Assembly (NCBI GenBank): GCA_016934355.1
Contig: JAFGTA010000208.1
Coordinates: 1 to 7,501, forward strand
From: Candidatus Bathyarchaeota archaeon
Lineage (GTDB): Archaea; Thermoproteota; Bathyarchaeia; TCS64
DNA: 7,501 bases
Direction: 5' to 3'
The notes below the pieces were generated by a model. The model saw nothing but the letters and a program-made list of their open reading frames with translations, did not search any database and had not been told where the DNA came from. The position numbers were made by a program, and so were the translations under genes. Of this stretch, positions 1-6,207 are shown piece after piece; position 1 is the first letter of the stretch, and every line of letters starts with the position of its first letter.

Positions 1-1260
1 ATGGAGTGGAGTGAACTCATCCAGCCCGCCGTGAAGGCGGCGAGAGACGGCCACCGTGTAACCAGCTGGGAGTACGCCCTCCTCTTCGGCGGAACCGGGG
101 GCAGGTACGGCACCCTCGCCGGCAGAACCTACTTTCCGTCGGGAAGAGCCCACTACGCGCCGGATGGATTCCAGCCACCCGTGGGTGAGCTGTGGAAGAG
201 GCCTGACCTAGCCAAGACCCTGGAGGCTTCAGCAGTGGAGGGGCCGAGTTACTTCACGGAGGGCGCGTGGGCGAGGAGGCTAGTCGAGGAGGCTAACAGC
301 CTCGGGTGGATGATAACCTTGGAGCACCTAGCCGGCTACGAGCCCATCTGGGTGGAGCCCGTCAAGACACGGTACGGCGAGGACACGCTCGTCGGGATAC
401 CTCCGCCGCAGAGGGGCGGCTTCTACACGGGATTCCTCTTCGGCGTACTGAAGCACTTCAACCTGGAAGAACTGGGGCACTACACCGAGTCGGCTGAGGC
501 TCTGGCGCTCACCGCGTGGACGCTGAGGCGTGCGCATCACGATCGGGCGCTAATCCACGACCCAGACTATTATATGACGCCCATCGAGACGCTGCTCTCA
601 GACGGCTACCACTGGACCGTGGCCGAGCTCTGGAGGGGGAGCAGGCCGAGAACCGATCTATCTGGATATCTGGGGCTGACCCACGGTAAGCCGGTTCACA
701 GGGGCAGCCTCCCGAGCACCGCTCATGAGCCACACGACAGCTGTGAGCTCAGCGTGGTGGACTCCGAGGGCAACTGGGTTCAGATGATGGAGACAAGCGG
801 CGGAGGCATACCCGGAGTCGTCGTCGACGGCGTGCCGGGGAGCGGCATAGGCTGGGAGAGGTACGCCCCTGTGGAGCCGGGCGGCAGAACCCAGCACGCC
901 ATAGCCAACACCATAGTCCTCAGGGAGGGCGAGCCGTGGATGGCCATAGGCTCACCCGGGGACTGCATCTTCACCGTGCCCCAGGTGCTGCTGAGCATAC
1001 TCGGGTACGGCTGGGAGCCATACGCGGCGATAGACGCGCCGAGGTTCTGGCCTCTCATGGACGACTGGACGATAGAGGTGGAGAACAGGCTTCCCATCGA
1101 AGTCGTCAAAGGGCTCAATGAGATGGGTATCATGACCAGGCCGCTGGGCGATTACCACTGGCCCATGGGCAGCATGCAGACTGTGTGGAGAGACCTAGCC
1201 ACGGGGCTGCTGAAGGGGGCGGCTGACCCGAGGCGGCTAGGCGTCGCCATGGGGTATTAA
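1..1260 (+). CDS. Gamma-glutamyltranspeptidase-like Ntn hydrolase, 5'-partial
   Basis: A 419-residue stretch matching most of a gamma-glutamyltranspeptidase (GGT), a family that self-cleaves into two subunits and moves or hydrolyses gamma-glutamyl groups. The first residues (SELIQPAVKAARDG) correspond to a segment normally about 115-130 residues into a ~530-aa GGT. The ATG at base 1 is therefore probably internal and the gene begins left of the window. Visible family landmarks are the TLEHLAGYEP stretch (residues ~106-115), PPPQRGG (134-140), SVVDSEGNWV (251-260), GSPG (317-320), DAPRFW (345-350) and the typical C-terminus DPRRLGVAMGY, so the 3' end is complete. Odd points: the usual catalytic TTH is SCE at residues 247-249, the two oxyanion-site Ser are replaced by His-Ala near 299-300, and GSPGG is GSPGD. 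Membership of the GGT fold is secure, but canonical GGT activity is doubtful. A related acylase or a Ser/Cys-nucleophile enzyme is possible. Confidence 0.88.
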   Translation: MEWSELIQPAVKAARDGHRVTSWEYALLFGGTGGRYGTLAGRTYFPSGRAHYAPDGFQPPVGELWKRPDLAKTLEASAVEGPSYFTEGAWARRLVEEANSLGWMITLEHLAGYEPIWVEPVKTRYGEDTLVGIPPPQRGGFYTGFLFGVLKHFNLEELGHYTESAEALALTAWTLRRAHHDRALIHDPDYYMTPIETLLSDGYHWTVAELWRGSRPRTDLSGYLGLTHGKPVHRGSLPSTAHEPHDSCELSVVDSEGNWVQMMETSGGGIPGVVVDGVPGSGIGWERYAPVEPGGRTQHAIANTIVLREGEPWMAIGSPGDCIFTVPQVLLSILGYGWEPYAAIDAPRFWPLMDDWTIEVENRLPIEVVKGLNEMGIMTRPLGDYHWPMGSMQTVWRDLATGLLKGAADPRRLGVAMGY

Positions 1261-1281
1261 CCAAGAAGTTGTCGCTGTTGT

Positions 1282-3954
1282 TTAACCGTCTTCGGCGATC
1301 GGCAGAACCACAGTGATCTTTGTTCCCTCCCCCGAGATGGACTCGACGTCGATGAAGCCCCCGTGGGCCTCAACGGTTCTCTTGCAGAAGGGAAGCCCAA
1401 GCCCCATGCCCCCCGGTTTCGTCGTGTAGAAGGGCCTGAAGATGCGGGTAAGCTCCTCATCCGTTATACCCTTACCCGTGTCCTCCACGGTTACGATGAC
1501 CCTCCTGTTCCTCAGCTCAGCCGATATCTTGACGGAGCCTTTGACGCCAATGGCGTCCACCGCGTTCCTCACGAGGTTGTCAATCACCCTCCTGATCTTA
1601 AGGGAGTCCACCATCACGGCGGGCATGTCCGGCTGGATTTCGGCGTCCACCTTGACCCCGATGGAGGTAGGGACATCCCTGACGACCTCGCCTATCAACT
1701 TCCCGAGGTCGGTTGACGAGAGGCGCAGCGGCTCCTCCCTAGTCTTCTGCCTCAGCTCCTCAAGCATCTTCAGCGACCTGTCGATGGCCTCGTCGATGAT
1801 GGGGTACATCTTCTCAGCCTTCTCCGGCGAGTTCCTGATCATGTATACGGCGTTCTTGATGGACTGCAGCGGCCCCCTCAGGTCGTGCCCGACCATGCTG
1901 GCGACGCTGCCCGCGGTCGCCATCCTCTCCGCCTCTACCAGCTTCCTCGTCCTGTCCTCGACGACGGACTCCAGCTTCTCGGCGTATTCCCTGAGCTTGT
2001 TCTCGGCCACCTTAAGCTCTGTCACGTCCTTCACGATGGAAATATAGCCAGCGACCTTTCCGTCCTCGTGGATGATGGGCTTTAGCACAGACTCGAAGTA
2101 GCCTATGCCGCTCCTACTCGTCTGATACCTAGTGATCTCATCGAAGTTCCTCTCCTCGAAGTGGATGACGCTCTCCCCTCTCCTGAGGGCCTCGATGCGG
2201 TCCTCGGTGAGGTTGCCACCCGCACGGAACACGTTGAAGCCGCCGAACGCCTCTACGCTGTCCACGCCGAAGAACTCGAGGTCAGCCTTATTCGCCTCGA
2301 TCAGGTTTCCCTCCGAGTCGAATATCTCGATCCCGACTGGGCTCTCCTGGTATATGGATCGGAGCCAATCCCGAGTAAGCACCTTCCTACTCATAGCCTC
2401 TGTATCAGCGGAGGCTTCACGCATGAACAACACAACGGCTGGTTCACCATGGTGGTTAACCGGAGACGCGTTGATCTCGACCTCGACGGCTCCACCGTCT
2501 TTTTTCGTCACGTCTGCGTTTAGGCTCGCGGCGTTACCCTGTTGAGCGCTGAACATTTCACTGATAGCCGCCCAGTGCCTCGGGTCCACCACCACCGACG
2601 GCTCGTTGTCTACAAGCTCATCGGGTGACCCGTAGCCCAGCAGCTCGGCTGTGTTCCCGTTCGCGTAAACGATTTTATCTATGGTTGCCACAAGAACGGC
2701 GTCATAAGCGTGGTCCAGGAAGCCAAGCGGGTTTCCCATGTGACCGTTTTTTCCGCCTCGGGTGATTAATCTCCTGTACGCCGCCCTCACGATCAGTCCA
2801 AGAGTCTCCGCGACCCGCCTGTCCGTCTCGTTGAACGCGTACGGTTCCGGGTCCGCTACAAGCACGACGCCTACCACGCCGTCCTCGAACTTGATGGGGA
2901 CGGCTATCGCGGAGCGGGCCGGTAGGTGTTCAAGGAAGTTTGGGTCCTTCGAGGCGTCGCTGATGAACTGCACCTCCCCCGTGTTAATGCACCTGACTGA
3001 GATGCCTCCTCCGTCCAGCGGAAGCCTCAGAACCTCGTGGTCGTGCTCAAACTCATCGAAAATGAGTACTCCATTCTCCACGAAGCCGGTTAAACCGTCG
3101 CTGTAACCCAGGACCCCCTGTATTGCTAGCCTTGTCGAGACCAGCAGCTCCCGTTTCGTCTCAGCGTTGTAGATCTGGGCGGCGTACTCGTATAGCTTCT
3201 TCAGCCGCTCCTCCGCCCTGACGCGTTCGCTGATGTCCTCGTAGGCGACCACCACCCTCTCGCCGGGTATCGGGAAGGCGTTGAGCCTGTAGTAAGACTC
3301 GATGGTCTTCTCCTTCCAGTACAGTTTTTCGAACGTGATGTCTCCGCCGGACGCGATGAGGTCGAGGTACATGGTCTTCAGGTCGACTTCCCTGTATTCC
3401 CATATCTCGTCGAACTCCTTCCCGATCACGTCCTCTCTCTTCAGATTTGTCTGGCGTAGCGCCTCCGGGTTAGCCTCTATGAGTATGAGCCTGTCGGGGG
3501 TCTCGTATTTGTAGACTAATAGGCTGCTAGGTATTGAGCGTAGAACCGCGTCTGAGACCCTCAGCGACTCCAGCAGTCCCTCCTCGGCCCACTTCTTCTC
3601 GACGACCTGCCTGATCCTCCTTGCCAGGACCTTGTAGTGGCTTGGATTCATCTCCTTCCGGACGTAGTCGTCAATCCCCGCAGCGAACGCTGCCTCTGCT
3701 ACCTCCTCGCTGCCGTTCCCCGTATAGATGATTAGAGGCGTGTCGTCGCCCTCGCGGAGCTTCTCGGCAAACTGGATGCCGTTCATCACGGGCATGAGGT
3801 AGTCGGACACTATGCAGTCGTAGCGCTTCTTCTCCAGCAGCTCGAGGGCCTTGAAAGCCGACAGCGCCGGCTCTATGACTAGGTTTGGGTCGGCTTTCTT
3901 CAGGAAAATCTCTAGAAACTTCGACTGATCAGGCTCATCATCTATGTGAAGCAC
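1282..3954 (-). CDS. Hybrid sensor histidine kinase, REC-PAS-GAF-PAS-PAS-HisKA-HATPase
   Basis: An 890-residue soluble sensor kinase with no membrane segment, so it probably senses a cytoplasmic signal. Domains in order: an N-terminal receiver (about 1-118; acidic pair D5-D6, phospho-acceptor D51 in SDYLMP, T78, K100), PAS (~133-245), GAF (~255-395), PAS (~410-515), PAS ending VKDVTELK (~528-648), coiled linker (~645-680), HisKA dimerisation domain with phospho-His H690 in GHDLRGPL, and HATPase_c with N-box NLVRNAVDA (793-801), G1 DTGKGI (825-830) and G2 GGMGLGLPF (848-856). All catalytic residues appear intact. A receiver at the N-terminus suggests input from another kinase, i.e. a phosphorelay. 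No output regulator lies in the window. The start used is a GTG, the only standard start codon between the upstream in-frame stop and the receiver domain. It trims the usual first strand (KTISVLHIDDE would be expected), so the true 5' end may lie upstream. Confidence 0.93.
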   Translation of the reverse strand: MLHIDDEPDQSKFLEIFLKKADPNLVIEPALSAFKALELLEKKRYDCIVSDYLMPVMNGIQFAEKLREGDDTPLIIYTGNGSEEVAEAAFAAGIDDYVRKEMNPSHYKVLARRIRQVVEKKWAEEGLLESLRVSDAVLRSIPSSLLVYKYETPDRLILIEANPEALRQTNLKREDVIGKEFDEIWEYREVDLKTMYLDLIASGGDITFEKLYWKEKTIESYYRLNAFPIPGERVVVAYEDISERVRAEERLKKLYEYAAQIYNAETKRELLVSTRLAIQGVLGYSDGLTGFVENGVLIFDEFEHDHEVLRLPLDGGGISVRCINTGEVQFISDASKDPNFLEHLPARSAIAVPIKFEDGVVGVVLVADPEPYAFNETDRRVAETLGLIVRAAYRRLITRGGKNGHMGNPLGFLDHAYDAVLVATIDKIVYANGNTAELLGYGSPDELVDNEPSVVVDPRHWAAISEMFSAQQGNAASLNADVTKKDGGAVEVEINASPVNHHGEPAVVLFMREASADTEAMSRKVLTRDWLRSIYQESPVGIEIFDSEGNLIEANKADLEFFGVDSVEAFGGFNVFRAGGNLTEDRIEALRRGESVIHFEERNFDEITRYQTSRSGIGYFESVLKPIIHEDGKVAGYISIVKDVTELKVAENKLREYAEKLESVVEDRTRKLVEAERMATAGSVASMVGHDLRGPLQSIKNAVYMIRNSPEKAEKMYPIIDEAIDRSLKMLEELRQKTREEPLRLSSTDLGKLIGEVVRDVPTSIGVKVDAEIQPDMPAVMVDSLKIRRVIDNLVRNAVDAIGVKGSVKISAELRNRRVIVTVEDTGKGITDEELTRIFRPFYTTKPGGMGLGLPFCKRTVEAHGGFIDVESISGEGTKITVVLPIAEDG

Positions 3955-4016
3955 ACTGATAGTCTTGACGTCCGTTATCCCTAGACCCTCCGTCCTATTC
4001 TCTCCCGTGGTTATCC

Positions 4017-4025
4017 TTTTTTAAA
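4017..4025 (-). promoter_or_regulatory. Candidate TATA box for the sensor kinase
   Basis: On the minus strand this reads TTTAAAAAA, an A/T block in otherwise GC-rich DNA. By the usual archaeal spacing of about 25 bp, transcription would begin near 3995, leaving a leader of about 40 nt before the GTG at 3954. No convincing Shine-Dalgarno motif is seen just upstream of that GTG. The same A-run is where a one-base length change would extend the coding frame, so its role is uncertain. Confidence 0.4.
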
Positions 4026-4047
4026 CTTCATGTAAAAGGGTTCAATG

Positions 4048-4055
4048 ATATACAT
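4048..4055 (+). promoter_or_regulatory. Candidate TATA box for the DUF2085-like membrane protein
   Basis: ATATACAT lies about 29 bp upstream of the TTG at 4080 and 38 bp upstream of the ATG at 4089. This matches the spacing of other TATA-like elements in the window. It is back to back with the kinase promoter in the ~125-bp divergent intergenic region, so the two genes could be co-regulated, but no operator repeat was recognised. Confidence 0.4.
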
Positions 4056-4079
4056 TGGATTTGCGGCTGTGGATTTAAG

Positions 4080-4853
4080 TTGCCTACGATGAATATGCCT
4101 CACATCAAGACCAAGAAAGGCTTACTGGGTTTCCTCAACCGGTTCCTGCCTAATCTGTCAAGCGGCTCCGCCGGCGCTGTACTAGGTAAAAGACGCGTGC
4201 AACTATTGTACGTCTCCATGAGCCTCATGGGCTTAATCCTGCTCGCGCTGCTGGCTCACAGCCCCAGCGTCACACGAATCCATTTCGGGGCCGAGAAGCC
4301 TGTGACTGGCGTCCTTTTCCTGTTGATCTGTGCTTATGGGCTAGTCGCCGCCGTTGCGCCAAGCAAAGTCAGGGGCTTCAGCCACGGGGCGTCCAGCGAC
4401 CCCCATACCGTGGGTCACCACCCGGACTGCGGCGCGTTCGAGGGGCATGTGCTGGTCTTCTCTGGTAAGGCGCTCTGCGCCGGCTGCACAGGGCTCGCCC
4501 TTGGAGCAGTGCTGGCGATCCTTGGCGGTATAGCTTATTTCTTCGGAGGGTTCTTCGTGGGTGGCGCCGAGGCGGTTTTCTGGGCTGGCGCTGCCCTCGT
4601 ATCCTTGGGGGTTGTTCAGCACTTCATCGACATGGGGAACGCGGTCCTCCACCTAGTCCTTAATGTCTTTTTCGTCTTCGGCGCCTTCCTGTTGGCAGCC
4701 TCCCTCAGCGAGTTGGGGGCAGGCTTCTATGTGGAGGCTTACCTCCTCGGGCTGGTTGTATTCTGGATTTTGGCGAGGGTCAGGGTGTCGCAGGAGGAAC
4801 ATATACGGGTGTGCTCCCGGTGTGAGGCGCCCTGCTCCCGCGGCTTCTTTTAA
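4080..4853 (+). CDS. Polytopic membrane protein with His/Cys clusters (DUF2085-like)
   Basis: A 257-residue integral membrane protein of unknown function. A basic, amphipathic N-terminus (KTKKGLLGFLNRFLPNL) is followed by about six hydrophobic segments near residues 42-60, 74-93, 134-156, 164-183, 188-209 and 214-233. Between segments 2 and 3 lies a ligand-rich loop with H113, H114 and C117, H123, and the C133-x-x-C136 of CAGCTGLALG. That last motif resembles the Cys-Arg-Cys-Thr-Gly region of the DUF2085 membrane family. The tail carries a further cluster, C245-x-x-C248-x-x-x-C252, after the last segment. Together these look like metal-binding sites at the membrane surface, which is an inference. 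The TTG start at 4080 fits the upstream TATA spacing, and ATG codons at 4089 and 4095 are the alternatives. It is transcribed away from the sensor kinase. Its own stop is 56 bp before a second zinc-ribbon membrane protein. Confidence 0.75.
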   Translation: MPTMNMPHIKTKKGLLGFLNRFLPNLSSGSAGAVLGKRRVQLLYVSMSLMGLILLALLAHSPSVTRIHFGAEKPVTGVLFLLICAYGLVAAVAPSKVRGFSHGASSDPHTVGHHPDCGAFEGHVLVFSGKALCAGCTGLALGAVLAILGGIAYFFGGFFVGGAEAVFWAGAALVSLGVVQHFIDMGNAVLHLVLNVFFVFGAFLLAASLSELGAGFYVEAYLLGLVVFWILARVRVSQEEHIRVCSRCEAPCSRGFF

Positions 4854-4861
4854 CCTGTTTT
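4845..4861 (+). terminator. Possible oligo-T terminator
   Basis: Two TTTT tracts flank the stop codon of the DUF2085-like gene, in a region otherwise poor in T. Archaeal polymerase can terminate at such oligo-T stretches without a hairpin. The next gene has its own TATA-like box 12 bp further on, which fits separate transcription. The evidence is only compositional. Confidence 0.3.
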
Positions 4862-4872
4862 GAGTAACGTTT

Positions 4873-4880
4873 CTATAAGA
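4873..4880 (+). promoter_or_regulatory. Candidate TATA box for the zinc-ribbon/two-TM gene
   Basis: CTATAAGA is centred about 34 bp upstream of the ATG at 4910, which predicts a leader of only about 5-10 nt. A GGGGAC just before the start (4900-4905) could be a weak ribosome site, but it is very close to the predicted transcript end. Confidence 0.5.
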
Positions 4881-4909
4881 GATACACGTACAGCAGACTG
4901 GGGACGATC

Positions 4910-5218
4910 ATGGTCTACTGCACTAAATGCGGAACCGAGAACGAGGAGGACGCCGAGGTCTGCAAGAACTGCGGCGCCAGCCTGAGCCAGCCCATCTACA
5001 GGCGTCGTAGAAGGGACTGGGACTACGACGAAGACGAGTGCTTCGGCGGCAGAAGCAGGACGACGTGGCCTCTGCTCATAGGGGCGTTCCTGATCCTGCT
5101 GGGTCTGTCGTCGCTGCTGAAGGACGTGTTCTGGTGGGCCACCTGGGATAAGCTGTGGCCTCTGTTCATCATCGCAATCGGCGTCGTGATCGTGAACAAC
5201 GCCTTCCGTAAACGCTGA
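4910..5218 (+). CDS. Zinc-ribbon protein with two membrane segments
   Basis: A 102-residue protein. The N-terminus is a zinc ribbon with C4-x-x-C7 (YCTKCGTENEEDAEVC) and C18-x-x-C21 (CKNCG). A highly charged linker follows: RRRRR at 31-35, then an acidic DYDEDE stretch. The C-terminal half has two hydrophobic helices (about 53-70 and 83-98), each starting with Trp-Pro (WPLLIG and WPLFIIAIG). This resembles the small LiaF-type/DUF5668 membrane domain often fused to zinc ribbons in archaea and bacteria. The ribbon is probably cytoplasmic. The function is unknown; roles in membrane stress sensing have been proposed for LiaF-like domains, but nothing here proves it. The ATG start is well supported because the first Cys pair begins at residue 4. 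The gene converges on the RlmB-type gene with 4 bp between the stop codons. Confidence 0.82.
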   Translation: MVYCTKCGTENEEDAEVCKNCGASLSQPIYRRRRRDWDYDEDECFGGRSRTTWPLLIGAFLILLGLSSLLKDVFWWATWDKLWPLFIIAIGVVIVNNAFRKR

Positions 5219-5222
5219 TCCC

Positions 5223-5945
5223 TTATTTTGACTCCTGCTGCCTTATTCTCTCGTAGAGGATCACGGCTGTCGCTACGCTGACGTTCAGCGACGGTATCTT
5301 GCCCATCATGGGTATCCGCACGAGTTCGTCGCATTTCTCGAGGAGCGTCGGGTTGATGCCTCTGTCCTCCCCGCCGATGACGAAGGCGACTGCGCCCGTC
5401 AGGTCCGTTTCCCAGTAGACAGTCGATCCGGAGGCGTCCACGCCAACGACTTTAAGCCCCTCATCCTTCACCGTCTTGACCGCTGTGTACAGGCTCCTCT
5501 TCCACACGGGCACATGGAGGCTGCCTCCCATGGAGACCCTGTGGGCGGTGGCACCCACGTCGGCGCTGCCTTTCTTCGGTATCACGACGCCGTCTACACC
5601 GGCAGCATCCGCCGTCCGCAGTATTGCGCCCAGGTTATGGGGGTCCTGGACCTGGTCGAGCATCAGTATGCAAGCCTCTCTCCCTGTCTCGGTGAGCACC
5701 TTCTCGAGTCCCCAGTCAGGGTTGGGCTCCACGACGGCTATGATTCCCTGGTGGTGGCCGGTCTCGCTCATCTTGTCCAGCCTCTGCTTGGAGATGTACT
5801 CCACGGGCACTCCTTTCTTGGCGGCGGCGCTGAGGATGGACTGGATCTTTGGGTCTCTCTCTTTTCCTTTCTCAACGCGTATCAGCGTGACTGTGCCCTG
5901 CTGAATAGCCTCCTGAACAGGGTTTCGTCCCTCCAACTGGATCAT
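5223..5945 (-). CDS. rlmB: RlmB/TrmH-type RNA 2'-O-ribose methyltransferase (SpoU family)
   Basis: A SPOUT-fold methyltransferase that would transfer a methyl group from S-adenosylmethionine to the 2'-OH of an RNA nucleotide. The close match to the bacterial RlmB pattern suggests a 23S rRNA guanosine target. In the 240-aa product the N-terminal substrate-binding domain begins LEGRNPVQEAI. The catalytic domain shows motif 1 LDQVQDPHNLGAILRTADAAG with its Asn and Arg, motif 2 IGGEDRGI, and motif 3 IPMMGKIPSLNVSVATAV, which helps form the trefoil knot. All three are intact. A GTG at 5981 would add 12 residues, but a TATA-like box (5972-5979) overlaps that GTG and sits 30 bp before the ATG at 5945, and RlmB proteins normally begin close to the GRNPV segment. 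I therefore take the ATG. Length from this start is normal for the family. The exact RNA target is not provable here. Confidence 0.9.
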   Translation of the reverse strand: MIQLEGRNPVQEAIQQGTVTLIRVEKGKERDPKIQSILSAAAKKGVPVEYISKQRLDKMSETGHHQGIIAVVEPNPDWGLEKVLTETGREACILMLDQVQDPHNLGAILRTADAAGVDGVVIPKKGSADVGATAHRVSMGGSLHVPVWKRSLYTAVKTVKDEGLKVVGVDASGSTVYWETDLTGAVAFVIGGEDRGINPTLLEKCDELVRIPMMGKIPSLNVSVATAVILYERIRQQESK

Positions 5946-5971
5946 AGCGTCCTCATCTAGGGGAACCCGGC

Positions 5972-5979
5972 TTAAAAAC
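5972..5979 (-). promoter_or_regulatory. TATA-like box of the RlmB-type gene, also a T-run after the upstream gene
   Basis: The minus strand reads GTTTTTAAG across this site. It is centred about 30 bp before the ATG at 5945, predicting a nearly leaderless mRNA. The run of five T lies about 11-15 bp past the stop codon of the 61-aa membrane protein, so it could also end that gene's transcript. Confidence 0.5.
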
Positions 5980-5988
5980 ACGTCATGT

Positions 5989-6174
5989 TCACGGCGCGGC
6001 GGCTACACTCCGTCTTTTCGCCCTGTTCCGGCACCACTGACCGAGGAGGAGCCCGAGGGACGCGCCCACCGCGACGCCCAGCCCGAAGTTGTCAAAGTAG
6101 ATTCCGACCATGCCCCCCAAAGTGAGTCCTAGGAGCAGCCCAGTCAACGGGTTGAATCTCTCGACTAGGGGCAT
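5989..6174 (-). CDS. Small glycine-rich two-TM membrane protein
   Basis: A 61-residue protein of unknown function. It begins with an ATG and a short polar segment (MPLVERFNP). Two glycine-rich hydrophobic segments follow, about residues 10-25 and 31-46, with Gly repeating every 3-4 residues (GLLLGLTLGGMVG and GLGVAVGASLGLLLG), a glycine-zipper pattern that lets helices pack tightly. They are joined by a short YFDNF turn. The tail is basic (RNRAKRR) and probably cytoplasmic by the positive-inside rule. It lies between the GNAT and RlmB-type genes on the same strand, 27 bp after the GNAT stop, with a TATA-like box of its own. The compact, sensible membrane topology and tight fit between neighbours argue that it is real. 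No family is recognised with confidence. Confidence 0.68.
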   Translation of the reverse strand: MPLVERFNPLTGLLLGLTLGGMVGIYFDNFGLGVAVGASLGLLLGQWCRNRAKRRSVAAAP

Positions 6175-6197
6175 ACGGCTGTTACTTGGGTCTGAAC

Positions 6198-6207
6198 GGT
6201 TTTAAGG
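6198..6207 (-). promoter_or_regulatory. TATA-like box of the 61-aa membrane protein gene
   Basis: The minus strand reads CCTTAAAACC, centred about 28 bp upstream of the ATG at 6174, so the transcript would start almost at the ATG. It overlaps the TAA stop codon (6204-6202) of the preceding GNAT gene. The small gene may thus have its own promoter rather than depend only on read-through. Confidence 0.45.

Noticed and set aside
1..3. ATG at base 1 as a genuine GGT start
   Set aside because: The following residues align with an internal part of the family and the N-terminal ~115-130 residues, including the substrate-binding Arg region, would be missing. A window-edge truncation is simpler.
780..1133. 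117-aa minus-strand open frame inside the GGT-like gene
   Set aside because: It is antisense to conserved GGT motifs, with a repetitive Ser/Pro/Met-rich translation and no recognisable fold.
1261..1281. Terminator or regulatory hairpin between the GGT-like gene and the kinase
   Set aside because: Only 21 bp with a weak GTTGTTT tract and no convincing inverted repeat.
1442..2047. 201-aa plus-strand open frame opposite the sensor kinase
   Set aside because: It lies wholly antisense to intact HisKA/HATPase coding sequence. Its Ser/Leu-rich, low-complexity translation is what complementary GC-rich coding DNA gives.
5476..5960. Two plus-strand open frames of 142 and 148 aa opposite the RlmB-type gene
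   Set aside because: Both are shadows of a gene with all catalytic motifs intact, and neither translation shows a domain or promoter.
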